DNA from: JAGVSZ01 sp963747775
GTDB lineage: Bacteria; Pseudomonadota; Gammaproteobacteria; Burkholderiales; SG8-39
Direction of reading: 5' to 3'
DNA: 64,000 bases
Assembly: GCA_963747775.1 (NCBI GenBank)
Contig: CAVVGT010000003.1
Location: forward strand, 682,001-746,000
Positions 34,462 through 42,446 of this stretch are shown in pieces. The position numbers and the translations under genes are program-made. The notes beneath the pieces were generated by a model, which was given only the letters and a program-made list of their open reading frames with translations, made no database searches and was not told the DNA's origin. Position 1 is the first letter of the stretch, and each line of letters opens with the position of its first letter.

Positions 34462-35082
34462 ATGCTGAGCCCCACCGACGTCAAAATCGTGCTCGAGACC
34501 GCACTGCTCTCGAGCCAGGAGCCGCTCTCGATCGCGGATCTGCGCAGGCTGTTCGACGCGGAGATCGGCGCGGACACGATCCGGCGGCTGCTCGACGAGC
34601 TGCGCGAGGCCTGGAGCGACCGCGGCGTCGAGCTCGTGAACCTCGCGAGCGGCTGGCGCTTTCAGACGCGGCCGGAGTTCCAGCCATACCTCGACCGGAT
34701 CAGTGCGGAGAAGGCGCCGCGGTACTCGCGCGCCGTGCTCGAGACGCTGGCCATCGTCGCCTACCGGCAGCCCGTGACGCGCGGGGACATCGAGGACATC
34801 CGGGGCGTGACGGTGTCGCCGGGTGTGATCCGGACCCTCGAGGCACGCGGTTGGATCGACGTGGTGGGCCACCGCGATGCGCCGGGCAGGCCCGCGCTTT
34901 ACGCGACCACCAAGGGCTTCCTGGACGACCTGGGCCTGCGTTCGCTGCAGGAGCTGCCCCCCCTTGAAGAGATCAGCAAGAGCCTCGAACTCGCCGCGAC
35001 CGGCGAAACCCCGACGCCCGCCGCGACCGAGCACGCGCTCGACGAATCCGCCGGCGCGCCCCCCGTCGCCTCGGCCGCCTGA
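34462..35082 (+). CDS. scpB: segregation and condensation protein B
   Basis: A 206-residue protein with the tandem winged-helix pattern of ScpB. The first domain carries VLETALLSSQEPLSIADLRR and the second AVLETLAIVAYRQPVTRGDI and RGVTVSPGVIRTLEARGWI. The last 35 residues are low-complexity Ala/Pro/Glu and probably disordered. ScpB dimers bridge ScpA in the SMC complex. The downstream pseudouridine synthase frame begins inside or just after this gene. Confidence 0.93.
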   Translation: MLSPTDVKIVLETALLSSQEPLSIADLRRLFDAEIGADTIRRLLDELREAWSDRGVELVNLASGWRFQTRPEFQPYLDRISAEKAPRYSRAVLETLAIVAYRQPVTRGDIEDIRGVTVSPGVIRTLEARGWIDVVGHRDAPGRPALYATTKGFLDDLGLRSLQELPPLEEISKSLELAATGETPTPAATEHALDESAGAPPVASAA

Positions 35083-35098
35083 GCGGCGCCCGAGCGCG

Positions 35099-35938
35099 CT
35101 GCCGGCGCCGACCGAGAAGCTCCAGAAGGTCCTCGCGCGCTCGGGCCTCGGCTCGCGGCGCGACATGGAAACCTGGATCGCCGCGGGGCGCGTGACGGTC
35201 AACGACACGCCCGCCGCACTCGGCCAGCGCGTCGGCTCTGGCGACCGCGTCAAGGTGGACGGACGCCTGATGGCGCCCCGCTGGGAGACGCGCGTGCCGC
35301 GGGTCCTCCTCTATCACAAGCCTGCCGGGGAAATCGTCTCGGCCGATGACCCCGAAGGGCGCCCGACCGTGTTCGACCGGCTGCCGCGGGTGCGCGGGGG
35401 GCGCTGGATCGCGGTGGGCCGCCTCGACTACAACACGAGCGGCCTGCTCGTGCTCACCACCTCCGGCGACCTGGCGGCGCGGCTCATGCATCCGCGCTAC
35501 CAGATCGAGCGGGAGTACGCGGTGCGGATCGACGGGCAGCTTTCCGGGGAGGAATGCGCCCGGCTCGCCGAGGGGGTGTTGCTCGAGGACGGTCCGGCTC
35601 GCTTCGATTCCCTCTCCGAAGAGGGCGGTGAGGGCCGCAACCGCTGGTACCGGGTGGTTCTGCGGGAGGGCCGCAACCGCGAGGTGCGCCGCATCATCGA
35701 AGCGCTGGGTCGACGGGTGACGCGCCTGATGCGCGTGCGCTTCGGACCGATCGCGCTGCCGCCCGGAATGCGCCGCGGGCAGCATCGCGAGCTCGATGCC
35801 CGAGACGTGAGCCGCATCCTTGCAGAACTCGACTTGGACGCACCCAAGACGCGTGCCGACCGGCCCCGTGAGCAGAGGCCCGGGCGCGAGCACCGGCCGC
35901 AGCAGGTCCCCGCGCGACGGCCGCCGCGGCAGCGCTGA
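35099..35938 (+). CDS. rluB: 23S rRNA pseudouridine synthase, RluB/RsuA family
   Basis: About 280 residues. An S4 RNA-binding domain opens the protein (EKLQKVLARSGLGSRRDMET), followed by the catalytic domain with the aspartate in GRLDYNTSGLLVLTTSG and a terminal REGRNREVRRIIEALG block. RluB makes pseudouridine 2605 in 23S rRNA, and its position after scpAB is a common one. Start choice is difficult: the frame has no ATG, GTG or TTG between 34877 (deep inside scpB) and 35164 (inside the S4 domain). I therefore place the start at the CTG at 35099, next to the scpB stop, but this is uncertain. The C-terminal tail is rich in Arg, Pro and Gln. Confidence 0.85.
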   Translation: MPAPTEKLQKVLARSGLGSRRDMETWIAAGRVTVNDTPAALGQRVGSGDRVKVDGRLMAPRWETRVPRVLLYHKPAGEIVSADDPEGRPTVFDRLPRVRGGRWIAVGRLDYNTSGLLVLTTSGDLAARLMHPRYQIEREYAVRIDGQLSGEECARLAEGVLLEDGPARFDSLSEEGGEGRNRWYRVVLREGRNREVRRIIEALGRRVTRLMRVRFGPIALPPGMRRGQHRELDARDVSRILAELDLDAPKTRADRPREQRPGREHRPQQVPARRPPRQR

Positions 35939-35972
35939 CGAACCCGACCCCCGACCGGGGGCGTCTATCCCG

Positions 35973-36001
35973 TTGTCTGGGCGGGCCTTCTTTGCTACAC
36001 T
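35973..36001 (+). promoter_or_regulatory. sigma70-type promoter of the rimP-nusA-infB operon
   Basis: TTGTCT (35973-35978) and TACACT (35996-36001) are spaced by 17 bases. The predicted start near 36008 places the hairpin at 36019 within the first ~30 nucleotides of the transcript. Just upstream, CCCCC-GACC-GGGGG at 35948-35961 may end the rluB transcript. Confidence 0.6.
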
Positions 36002-36018
36002 CCCGCTGCTTTACGGGG

Positions 36019-36040
36019 ATGGGCTGCGAGCCCATTTTTT
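36019..36040 (+). terminator. terminator-like hairpin in the rimP leader (candidate attenuator)
   Basis: A 7-bp stem ATGGGCT-GCG-AGCCCAT is followed by six T residues, immediately before the GTG start of rimP. It has the form of an intrinsic terminator placed in a 5' leader, as in the rimP leader class of premature terminators. Confidence 0.7.
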
Positions 36041-36044
36041 GTTT

Positions 36045-36590
36045 GTGGCGCAAGGGACGAACATTCAGCAACTCATTGAATCGACGGCGATCGGGCTCGG
36101 GTACGAGTTAGTCGACCTGGAGCTCGGGCCGCGCGGACGGCTGCTGCGGATCTTCATAGACCGGCCAGTCGACGAGGCCGGGGCGGCAGGTCGCGTGACA
36201 GTCGACGACTGTCAGCGCATGACGCGGCAAGTGCAGCGCGTGCTGGAGGTCGAAGGCGTCGAGTACGACCGGCTGGAGGTCTCCTCGCCGGGGCTGGATC
36301 GGGTGCTGAAGAAGGCGGCCGACTTTCGCCGCTTCACCGGCGCGACGGCCGAGGTGCGCCTGCGCGTGCCGCTCAACGGACGCCGGCGGTTCGTAGGAGT
36401 CGTGCGGGCCGCGAGCGAGGTCGCGGTCGATCTCGAGGTCGACGGTGCGCTGCTGTCGCTGGCCTACGTGAACGTGGACAAGGCACGGTTGGTGCCGGAA
36501 CTGAACAAGCGCGCGACGGGATCGACGTCGGGCGGAAAAGCTAGGGGAGCACGCGGGAATATGTCCCCGCGTGCTGTCAAGACGCCCTAA
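36045..36590 (+). CDS. rimP: ribosome maturation factor RimP
   Basis: A 181-residue protein needed for 30S subunit maturation. The N-terminal domain has IGLGYELVDLELGPRGRLLR and the conserved VTVDDCQRMTRQVQRVLEVE, then YDRLEVSSPGLDRVLKKAADF before the SH3-like C-terminal domain. The frame is open from 35820, but that part is antisense-like filler; homology begins near QLIESTAIG, so the GTG at 36045 (or TTG at 36039) is the best start. It heads the classic rimP-nusA-infB operon with 14 bases to nusA. Confidence 0.9.
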   Translation: MAQGTNIQQLIESTAIGLGYELVDLELGPRGRLLRIFIDRPVDEAGAAGRVTVDDCQRMTRQVQRVLEVEGVEYDRLEVSSPGLDRVLKKAADFRRFTGATAEVRLRVPLNGRRRFVGVVRAASEVAVDLEVDGALLSLAYVNVDKARLVPELNKRATGSTSGGKARGARGNMSPRAVKTP

Positions 36591-36604
36591 GAGGATCGAA
36601 CGTA

Positions 36605-38086
36605 ATGAGCCGCGAACTGATTCTGCTGGTAGACGCGCTGGCGCGCGAGAAGAACGTCAACAAGGACGTCGTCTTCGGCGCGCTCGAGCAGGCCATCGGC
36701 TCCGCGACCAAGAAGCGCTTCAGCGAGGACGTCGAGGTGCGGGTCGCCATCGATCGCAATACCGGCGAGTACGAGTCGTTCCGGCGCTGGCAGGTCGTGC
36801 CCGACGACGCGGTCGAGTTCCCCGCGCACCAGATCCCGCTGTCGAAGGCGAAGGAAGAATACGGCGACGTCGCCGTGGAGGACTACATCGAGGAGCCGCT
36901 CGAGACGATCGAGTTCGGGCGCATCGGCGCGCAGACGGCCAAGCAGGTGATCCTGCAGAAGATCCGTGACGCCGAGCGTGAGCAGCTCCTGCAGGACTTT
37001 CTCGCGCGCGGCGACAAGCTGGCCACGGGCGCGATCAAACGCATGGAGCGCGGCAACGGAATTATCGAGGTGGGGCGCGTCGAGGCGGTGCTGCCTCGCG
37101 ACCAGATGATCCCGAAAGAGAACCTGCGGGTCGGGGACCGCGTGCGCGCCTACGTGCTGCGCATCGACCGCAGCCTGCGCGGGCCCCAGCTCGTCCTGTC
37201 GCGCACTGCGCCGGAGTTCATCGCCGAGCTGTTTCGCCTCGAGGTGCCCGAGATCGAGCAGGGCTTGCTCGAGATCAAGTCGGCGGCGCGCGACCCCGGC
37301 GTGCGCGCGAAGATCGCGGTGTTCACGAGCGACCGCCGCATCGACCCGATCGGCACGTGCGTCGGCATGCGGGGCTCGCGGGTGCAGGCGGTCACCCAGG
37401 AACTCGCCGGCGAGCGGGTCGACATCGTGCTCTGGTCGGACGACCCGGCGAAATTCGTGATCGGCGCGCTCGCGCCCGCAGACGTCTCGGGCATCGTCGT
37501 CGACGAGGAGCGACACAGCATGGACGTCGTGGTCGACGAGGAGAACCTCGCGATCGCGATCGGCCGCAGCGGGCAGAACGTGCGGCTCGCCTCCGAGCTG
37601 ACCGGCTGGCAGATCAATCTCATGAGCCAGGAAGAGTCGCAGCGCAAGTCCGACGAGGAGTCCTCATCGGTGCGTGCGCTGTTCGTGGAGAAGCTCGATG
37701 TCGACGAGGACCTGGCGAACCTGCTCATCCAGGAAGGCTTCTCGACGCTCGAGGAAGTCGCCTACGTTCCGATCAACGAGATGCTCGAGATCGAGGGCCT
37801 GGACGAGGCGACGGTGAACGAGCTGCGCAGCCGCGCGAAGGACACGTTGCTCGTCGAGGAGATCAAGAGCGAGGAGTCGATCGAGGGCGTCGAGCAGGAT
37901 CTGCTCGCGCTCGAGGGCATGGACACGAAGCTCGCGGCGAAGCTTGCTTCCGGCGGCGTGAAGACGCGCGACGACCTGGCCGACCTCGCGGTCGACGAGC
38001 TGGTCGAGCTGGGCGGAGTCGACGAGACGCGCGCGCGCGAGCTGATCATGAAGGCCCGCGCCCACTGGTTCGAAGGCGGGGAGTGA
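36605..38086 (+). CDS. nusA: transcription termination/antitermination factor NusA
   Basis: A 493-residue NusA. The N-terminal RNA-polymerase-binding domain starts SRELILLVDALAREKNVNKD. An S1 domain lies around residues 135-200 (ATGAIKRMERGNGIIEVGR), then two KH domains (PIGTCVGMRGSRVQAVTQEL; IAIGRSGQNVRLASELTGWQ). Two C-terminal acidic repeats with helix-hairpin-helix elements (LIQEGFSTLEEVAYVPINEM; LASGGVKTRDDLADLAVDEL) mark the long proteobacterial form. It modulates pausing, termination and rRNA antitermination. infB begins nine bases later. Confidence 0.97.
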   Translation: MSRELILLVDALAREKNVNKDVVFGALEQAIGSATKKRFSEDVEVRVAIDRNTGEYESFRRWQVVPDDAVEFPAHQIPLSKAKEEYGDVAVEDYIEEPLETIEFGRIGAQTAKQVILQKIRDAEREQLLQDFLARGDKLATGAIKRMERGNGIIEVGRVEAVLPRDQMIPKENLRVGDRVRAYVLRIDRSLRGPQLVLSRTAPEFIAELFRLEVPEIEQGLLEIKSAARDPGVRAKIAVFTSDRRIDPIGTCVGMRGSRVQAVTQELAGERVDIVLWSDDPAKFVIGALAPADVSGIVVDEERHSMDVVVDEENLAIAIGRSGQNVRLASELTGWQINLMSQEESQRKSDEESSSVRALFVEKLDVDEDLANLLIQEGFSTLEEVAYVPINEMLEIEGLDEATVNELRSRAKDTLLVEEIKSEESIEGVEQDLLALEGMDTKLAAKLASGGVKTRDDLADLAVDELVELGGVDETRARELIMKARAHWFEGGE

Positions 38087-38094
38087 GGTAGCCG

Positions 38095-40620
38095 ATGGCG
38101 ATGACGAGCGTTGCGCAATTCGCCGGGGAGCTGAAGGTTCAGCCGGCGGTGCTGATCGAGCAGCTGAAGGCGGCCGGGGTCGAGAAGCGCCTCGCCGACG
38201 ATACGCTCACCGAACAGGACAAGACCAAGCTGCTCGAGTACCTGCGCAAGGCGCATGGTGCGACCGACGCGAAGAACAAGATCACTCTGACTCGCAAGCA
38301 AACGAGCGAGATCAAGAAGGCGGATGCATCCGGCAAATCGCGCACCATCCAGGTCGAGGTGCGCAAGAAGCGGGTGTTCGTCAAGCGCGAGGCGGGCGAA
38401 GCGGCGCCGATGCCGGAGACGCCCGCGGCGCCCCCCGCGCCGATCCCGGCGGCAGCGCCGGTCGACGCGCGGGAAGCGGAGCTGCGCGAGCAGGAGCAGC
38501 GGCGCGACGCCGAGCTCGCGACGCGCCAGGCCGCCGAGCTCGCCGAGAAGCAGGAGCACGAGCGCCGCATGGCCGAGGTGCGGGAGGCCGAGCAGCGCGC
38601 GGCGGAAGAAGCGGCGAAGGCTGCCGCGCAGCCGGCCGCTCCGGCCGACACGACGCTGCACAAGGTCAAGATCGCCGAGGGCGCGGAGAAGAAGGCGAAG
38701 AAGCCGCAGGTCACCGTCTGGAAGGACGAGGCGGCGAAGAAGCGCACGATCAAGACTCGCGGCGACGTCGCCGGCGCGAGCGGGTGGCACCAGCCCAAGG
38801 GCGGCGGCCGGCACCGGCACGCCGAGGAGGCGCCGAAGGGCTTCGCCGCGCCGGCCGAGCCGACCGTCCGCGAGATCCACGTCCCGGAGACCATCACCGT
38901 CGGGGACCTCGCGCACAAGATGTCGGTGAAGGCGGCCGAGGTCATCAAGTCCCTGATGAAGCTCGGGCAGATGGTCACGATCAACCAGGTGCTCGACCAG
39001 GAGACGGCAATGATCGTCGTCGAAGAGCTGGGGCACAAGGCGATCGCCGCCAAGATCGACGACCCTGAGGCGTACATCGTGGACACGGTCGAGCACCACG
39101 AAGCCGAGCTGAAGCCGCGCGCGCCGGTGGTCACCGTGATGGGTCACGTCGACCACGGGAAGACCTCGCTGCTCGACTACATCCGCCGCACCAAGGTCGC
39201 CGCGGGCGAGGCGGGCGGCATCACGCAGCACATCGGCGCGTACCACGTGTCCACCCCGCGCGGGGTCATCACGTTCCTCGACACCCCGGGCCACGAGGCA
39301 TTCACTTCGATGCGCGCGCGCGGCGCGAAGGTCACCGATCTCGTGATCCTGGTCGTCGCCGCCGACGACGGCGTGATGCCGCAGACGATCGAGGCGATCC
39401 ATCACGCGAAGGCTGCGAACGTCCCGCTCATCGTCGCGATCAACAAGATCGACAAGCCCGAGGCGAACCCCGACCGCGTCAAGCAGGAGCTGGTCGCGCA
39501 GGCGGTCCTGCCGGAGGAGTACGGCGGTGAATCGCCGTTCGTTCCGGTGTCGGCGCGCACCGGCGAGGGCGTGGACAGCCTTCTCGAGAACGTGCTCCTG
39601 CAGGCCGAGGTGCTGGAGCTGAAATCGCCGGTGGATGCGCCGGCCAAGGGCACGGTCGTCGAGGCGCGCCTCGATCGGGGTAAGGGCCCGGTCGCGACGG
39701 TGCTGGTCCAGTCGGGAACCCTGAAGCGCGGCGACGTCGTGCTGGCGGGGGCGGTGTTCGGCCGCGTGCGCGCGATGCTGGACGAGAACGGCCGGCCGGT
39801 GAACGAGGCAGGGCCCTCGATCCCGGTCGAGCTGCAGGGCCTCGCCGACGTGCCGAACGCGGGCGACGAGATGATTGTCCTGGGCGACGAGCGCAAGGCG
39901 CGCGAGATCGCCCTGTTCCGCCAGGGCAAGTTCCGCGACGTGAAGCTCGCGAAGAAGCAGGCGGCAAAGCTCGAGAACATGTTCGAGCAGATGAAGGAGG
40001 ACGAGTTGAAGGTCCTCCCGATCGTCCTCAAGGCCGACGTGCAGGGCTCGCAGGAGGCGCTCGCGCATGCATTGTCACGGCTCTCGCATGAAGAAGTGAG
40101 AGTCAACGTCGTGCACTCCGGCGTCGGCGCCATCACCGAGTCGGACGTCAACCTCGCGCTCGCGTCGAAGGCGGTGATCATCGGCTTCAACACCCGCGCC
40201 GACGCGGCCGCGCGCAAGCTCGCCGAGAACTCGGGCATCGACATCCGCTACTACAACATCATCTACGACGCCGTCGACGAGGTGAAGGCGGCGCTCGGGG
40301 GCATGCTCGCGCCCGAGAAGAAGGAAAACGTCCTCGGGCTGGTCGAGGTGCGGCAGGTGTTCCGCATCTCGAAGGTGGGCACGGTCGCAGGCTGCTACGT
40401 CACCGAAGGCCTGATCCGACGCGCCGCCAAGGTCCGCGTGCTGCGCGACAACGTCGTGATCCACGACGGCGAGCTCGACTCGCTGAAGCGCTTCAAGGAC
40501 GACGTGCGCGAGGTGAAGGCGGGCTTCGAGTGTGGCCTTTCGGTGCGCAGCTTCAACGACATCAACGTCGGCGACCAGCTCGAGGTCTACGAGGTCCAGG
40601 AAGTCGCGCGCACGCTCTAG
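38095..40620 (+). CDS. infB: translation initiation factor IF-2
   Basis: An 841-residue IF-2. The N-terminal IF2-N motif (VAQFAGELKVQPAVLIEQLK) and a long Ala/Glu/Lys/Arg-rich linker (about residues 95-260) are followed by a second IF2-N and the GTPase. GTPase motifs are VMGHVDHGKTSLLDYI (about residue 346), DTPGHEAFTSMRARG, and INKIDKPEANPD (about 450). Domains III and IV follow. It delivers fMet-tRNA to the ribosome. Internal starts producing shorter IF-2 forms are possible but not shown by sequence. rbfA begins 26 bases downstream. Confidence 0.97.
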   Translation: MAMTSVAQFAGELKVQPAVLIEQLKAAGVEKRLADDTLTEQDKTKLLEYLRKAHGATDAKNKITLTRKQTSEIKKADASGKSRTIQVEVRKKRVFVKREAGEAAPMPETPAAPPAPIPAAAPVDAREAELREQEQRRDAELATRQAAELAEKQEHERRMAEVREAEQRAAEEAAKAAAQPAAPADTTLHKVKIAEGAEKKAKKPQVTVWKDEAAKKRTIKTRGDVAGASGWHQPKGGGRHRHAEEAPKGFAAPAEPTVREIHVPETITVGDLAHKMSVKAAEVIKSLMKLGQMVTINQVLDQETAMIVVEELGHKAIAAKIDDPEAYIVDTVEHHEAELKPRAPVVTVMGHVDHGKTSLLDYIRRTKVAAGEAGGITQHIGAYHVSTPRGVITFLDTPGHEAFTSMRARGAKVTDLVILVVAADDGVMPQTIEAIHHAKAANVPLIVAINKIDKPEANPDRVKQELVAQAVLPEEYGGESPFVPVSARTGEGVDSLLENVLLQAEVLELKSPVDAPAKGTVVEARLDRGKGPVATVLVQSGTLKRGDVVLAGAVFGRVRAMLDENGRPVNEAGPSIPVELQGLADVPNAGDEMIVLGDERKAREIALFRQGKFRDVKLAKKQAAKLENMFEQMKEDELKVLPIVLKADVQGSQEALAHALSRLSHEEVRVNVVHSGVGAITESDVNLALASKAVIIGFNTRADAAARKLAENSGIDIRYYNIIYDAVDEVKAALGGMLAPEKKENVLGLVEVRQVFRISKVGTVAGCYVTEGLIRRAAKVRVLRDNVVIHDGELDSLKRFKDDVREVKAGFECGLSVRSFNDINVGDQLEVYEVQEVARTL

Positions 40621-40646
40621 AGCGCGCCCACTCGAGTCGATCGGCC

Positions 40647-41039
40647 ATGGCCAACCCGCAGCGGCTGCGCCGCGTAGCCGACCAGATTCAGCGCGAGCTG
40701 TCGGAGATCCTGCGCTCCGAACTGAAGGATCCGCGTGTCGGGATGATCACGCTGACCGGCGTCGAAGTCTCTCCTGACTTCGCGCACGCCAAGGTGTTCT
40801 TCACTTCGCTCGCCGAGGTGACGCAGCGCGACGAGGTCCGCGCGGGACTCAAGCGTGCGAGCGGCTTCCTGCGCACGATGCTCGGCGCGCGCCTGAAGAT
40901 ACACAACACCCCCGAGCTGCATTTCGTCTACGACGAATCGGTCGAATCGGGCATCCGCCTCACGCATCTCATCGAGGACGCCGTCGCGTCGGACGCCGCG
41001 CGCGGCAAGCCCCGCCGCCGGGGCGCCCGGACGCGCTGA
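40647..41039 (+). CDS. rbfA: 30S ribosome-binding factor A
   Basis: A 130-residue KH-like protein that binds immature 30S subunits and helps process the 16S 5' end. Conserved blocks are RRVADQIQRELSEILRSELK at the start, DPRVGMITLTGVEVSPDFAH, and TPELHFVYDESVESGIRLTH. The tail is basic (GKPRRRGARTR). The ATG at 40647 is chosen over the in-frame 40530 because the extension would overlap infB and has no homology. truB starts 12 bases downstream. Confidence 0.95.
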   Translation: MANPQRLRRVADQIQRELSEILRSELKDPRVGMITLTGVEVSPDFAHAKVFFTSLAEVTQRDEVRAGLKRASGFLRTMLGARLKIHNTPELHFVYDESVESGIRLTHLIEDAVASDAARGKPRRRGARTR

Positions 41040-41051
41040 CCGCGGGGCGCG

Positions 41052-42005
41052 GTGACCGGGCCGAGGGGCGTGTCGAGAGCCAGCGCGCCGAGAATCGAGT
41101 GGCGCCGCGTCGACGGCGTGCTGCTCTTCGACAAGCCCCTCGGCCTGACCTCGAACGCGGCGCTGCAACGGGTCCGTCGCCTGTACCGCGCCGAGCGCGC
41201 CGGACACTCGGGTACGCTCGACCCGCTCGCCACCGGCCTGCTGCCGGTCCTGTTCGGCGAGGCGACCAAGTTCGGGGCCGAGATGCTCGCGGCGGACAAG
41301 CGGTATCGGGCGACGATCGCACTCGGCGCGCGCACGTCGACCGGCGACGCCGAGGGGGAGGTGATCGAGCGCCATCCGGTCGCCGTGGAGCGCGATGGCA
41401 TCGAGGCGGTCCTGCGCCGCTTCGTCGGGCGCATCGAGCAGACGCCGCCCATGTTCTCCGCGCTCAAGCGTGCGGGACGGCCCCTGTACGCCTACGCGCG
41501 CGCGGGCGAGACCGTAGAGCGGGAACTGCGGAGCGTGACAATTCACGAGCTTCGCCTCGAGGCGTTTTCGGGAACGCGCATCGAGCTCGATGTCCATTGC
41601 AGCAAAGGCACCTACATCAGGACTCTGGCGGAGGACATCGGCGCGGTCCTGGGCTGCGGCGCGCACCTGGGGGCGCTCGTGCGCACCGAGGCGGGTCCCT
41701 TCCGGCTCGCCGATGCCTACGCGCTCGTCGATCTCGAGCGCGCGGAGGAGGCGGAGCGGCTGCGCCTGCTACTGCCTGTGGACCGGCTGCTCGCGCACTT
41801 GCCCCCGGTCACCCTGGATTCCGGCGCCGCGGAACGTTTCGCCCACGGTCAGCCGGTGACCGCGCCCGCCGGGCCCCCGTCCGGACCGCTGCGGATCTAC
41901 GGTCCGGCAGGGACGCTCCTCGGGGTCGGGGACTGCGGCGCAGACCGCGTCGTGCGGCCCCGGCGCCTTGTCCGGCAGAATGCCAAGGCTTGTGAGCGTC
42001 CTTGA
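41052..42005 (+). CDS. truB: tRNA pseudouridine(55) synthase
   Basis: A 317-residue TruB that makes pseudouridine 55 in the T loop of tRNAs. The catalytic aspartate is in AGHSGTLDPLATGLLPVLFG, preceded by the VLLFDKPLGLTSNAALQRVR block; the C-terminal half has VHCSKGTYIRTLAEDIG. The C-terminal PUA-like portion (residues ~250-310) is present. The start is GTG at 41052; a short basic leader precedes the conserved domain. The rpsO promoter begins inside the last codons of this gene. Confidence 0.94.
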   Translation: MTGPRGVSRASAPRIEWRRVDGVLLFDKPLGLTSNAALQRVRRLYRAERAGHSGTLDPLATGLLPVLFGEATKFGAEMLAADKRYRATIALGARTSTGDAEGEVIERHPVAVERDGIEAVLRRFVGRIEQTPPMFSALKRAGRPLYAYARAGETVERELRSVTIHELRLEAFSGTRIELDVHCSKGTYIRTLAEDIGAVLGCGAHLGALVRTEAGPFRLADAYALVDLERAEEAERLRLLLPVDRLLAHLPPVTLDSGAAERFAHGQPVTAPAGPPSGPLRIYGPAGTLLGVGDCGADRVVRPRRLVRQNAKACERP

Positions 42006-42019
42006 TTCCGGGCTAAAAT
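41990..42019 (+). promoter_or_regulatory. promoter of rpsO
   Basis: TTGTGA (41990-41995) and TAAAAT (42014-42019) are spaced by 18 bases and end 25 bases before the rpsO ATG. The -35 lies inside the truB coding end, giving rpsO-pnp a start independent of the rimP operon. Confidence 0.55.
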
Positions 42020-42043
42020 CTCACGTTTTCTGGGAGAGAATGC

Positions 42044-42313
42044 ATGGCTGTAACCACCGCCGAAAAGGCGAAGATCGTCGAGCATCACCAGCGCAAGACG
42101 GGCGATACCGGCTCGCCGGAGGTGCAGATCGCGCTCCTCACGTCCCGCATCAACGGCCTGACCGACCACTTCAAGGCCCACGTCAAGGACCATCACTCGC
42201 GGCGCGGGCTGCTGAAGATGGTGAGCCAGCGGCGCAAGATGCTGGACTACCTCAAGCGGACCGACTCCGACAACTATCGCAAACTGATCGAGCAGCTTGG
42301 TCTCCGCAAGTAA
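42044..42313 (+). CDS. rpsO: 30S ribosomal protein S15
   Basis: An 89-residue S15. The signature GDTGSPEVQIALLTSRINGL is near residue 22, then DHHSRRGLLKMVSQRRKMLD and the ending IEQLGLRK. S15 binds the central domain of 16S rRNA early in 30S assembly. Length and sequence are normal. The leader (about 17 nt after the -10) contains GGGAGAGA close to the ATG. An intrinsic terminator follows and pnp is next, as in most proteobacteria. Confidence 0.97.
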   Translation: MAVTTAEKAKIVEHHQRKTGDTGSPEVQIALLTSRINGLTDHFKAHVKDHHSRRGLLKMVSQRRKMLDYLKRTDSDNYRKLIEQLGLRK

Positions 42314-42321
42314 CTTCCCCG

Positions 42322-42358
42322 ACGCCCACGCGGTCCACCCCGGTGGGCGTTCTGCTTT
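42322..42358 (+). terminator. intrinsic terminator after rpsO
   Basis: An 8-bp stem (ACGCCCAC at 42322-42329, GTGGGCGT at 42343-42350) with a 13-base GC-rich loop is followed by TCTGCTTTT. The T run is imperfect, so partial read-through into pnp is likely. Confidence 0.6.
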
Positions 42359-42393
42359 TCATCGTCCTGGCGTCTTCCGCCGCCCCGGTACAT

Positions 42394-42430
42394 GCGCGCA
42401 TTTAAGCGCGCGCCGCCGGCCGCGCGGCCG
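42394..42430 (+). other. double hairpin in the pnp leader
   Basis: GCGCGC-ATTTAA-GCGCGC (42394-42411) and the 14-base palindrome CGGCCGCGCGGCCG (42417-42430) stand between the rpsO terminator and the pnp ribosome site (AAAGGAG). In E. coli the pnp leader hairpin is the target of RNase III and PNPase autoregulation; this may be the equivalent. Confidence 0.4.
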
Positions 42431-42446
42431 CTGAGCAGGAAAGGAG

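Noticed and set aside
37762..40068. Antisense open frame of 768 codons opposite nusA and infB
   Set aside because: Shadow of infB codon usage; the translation is repetitive Leu/Arg/His-rich sequence.
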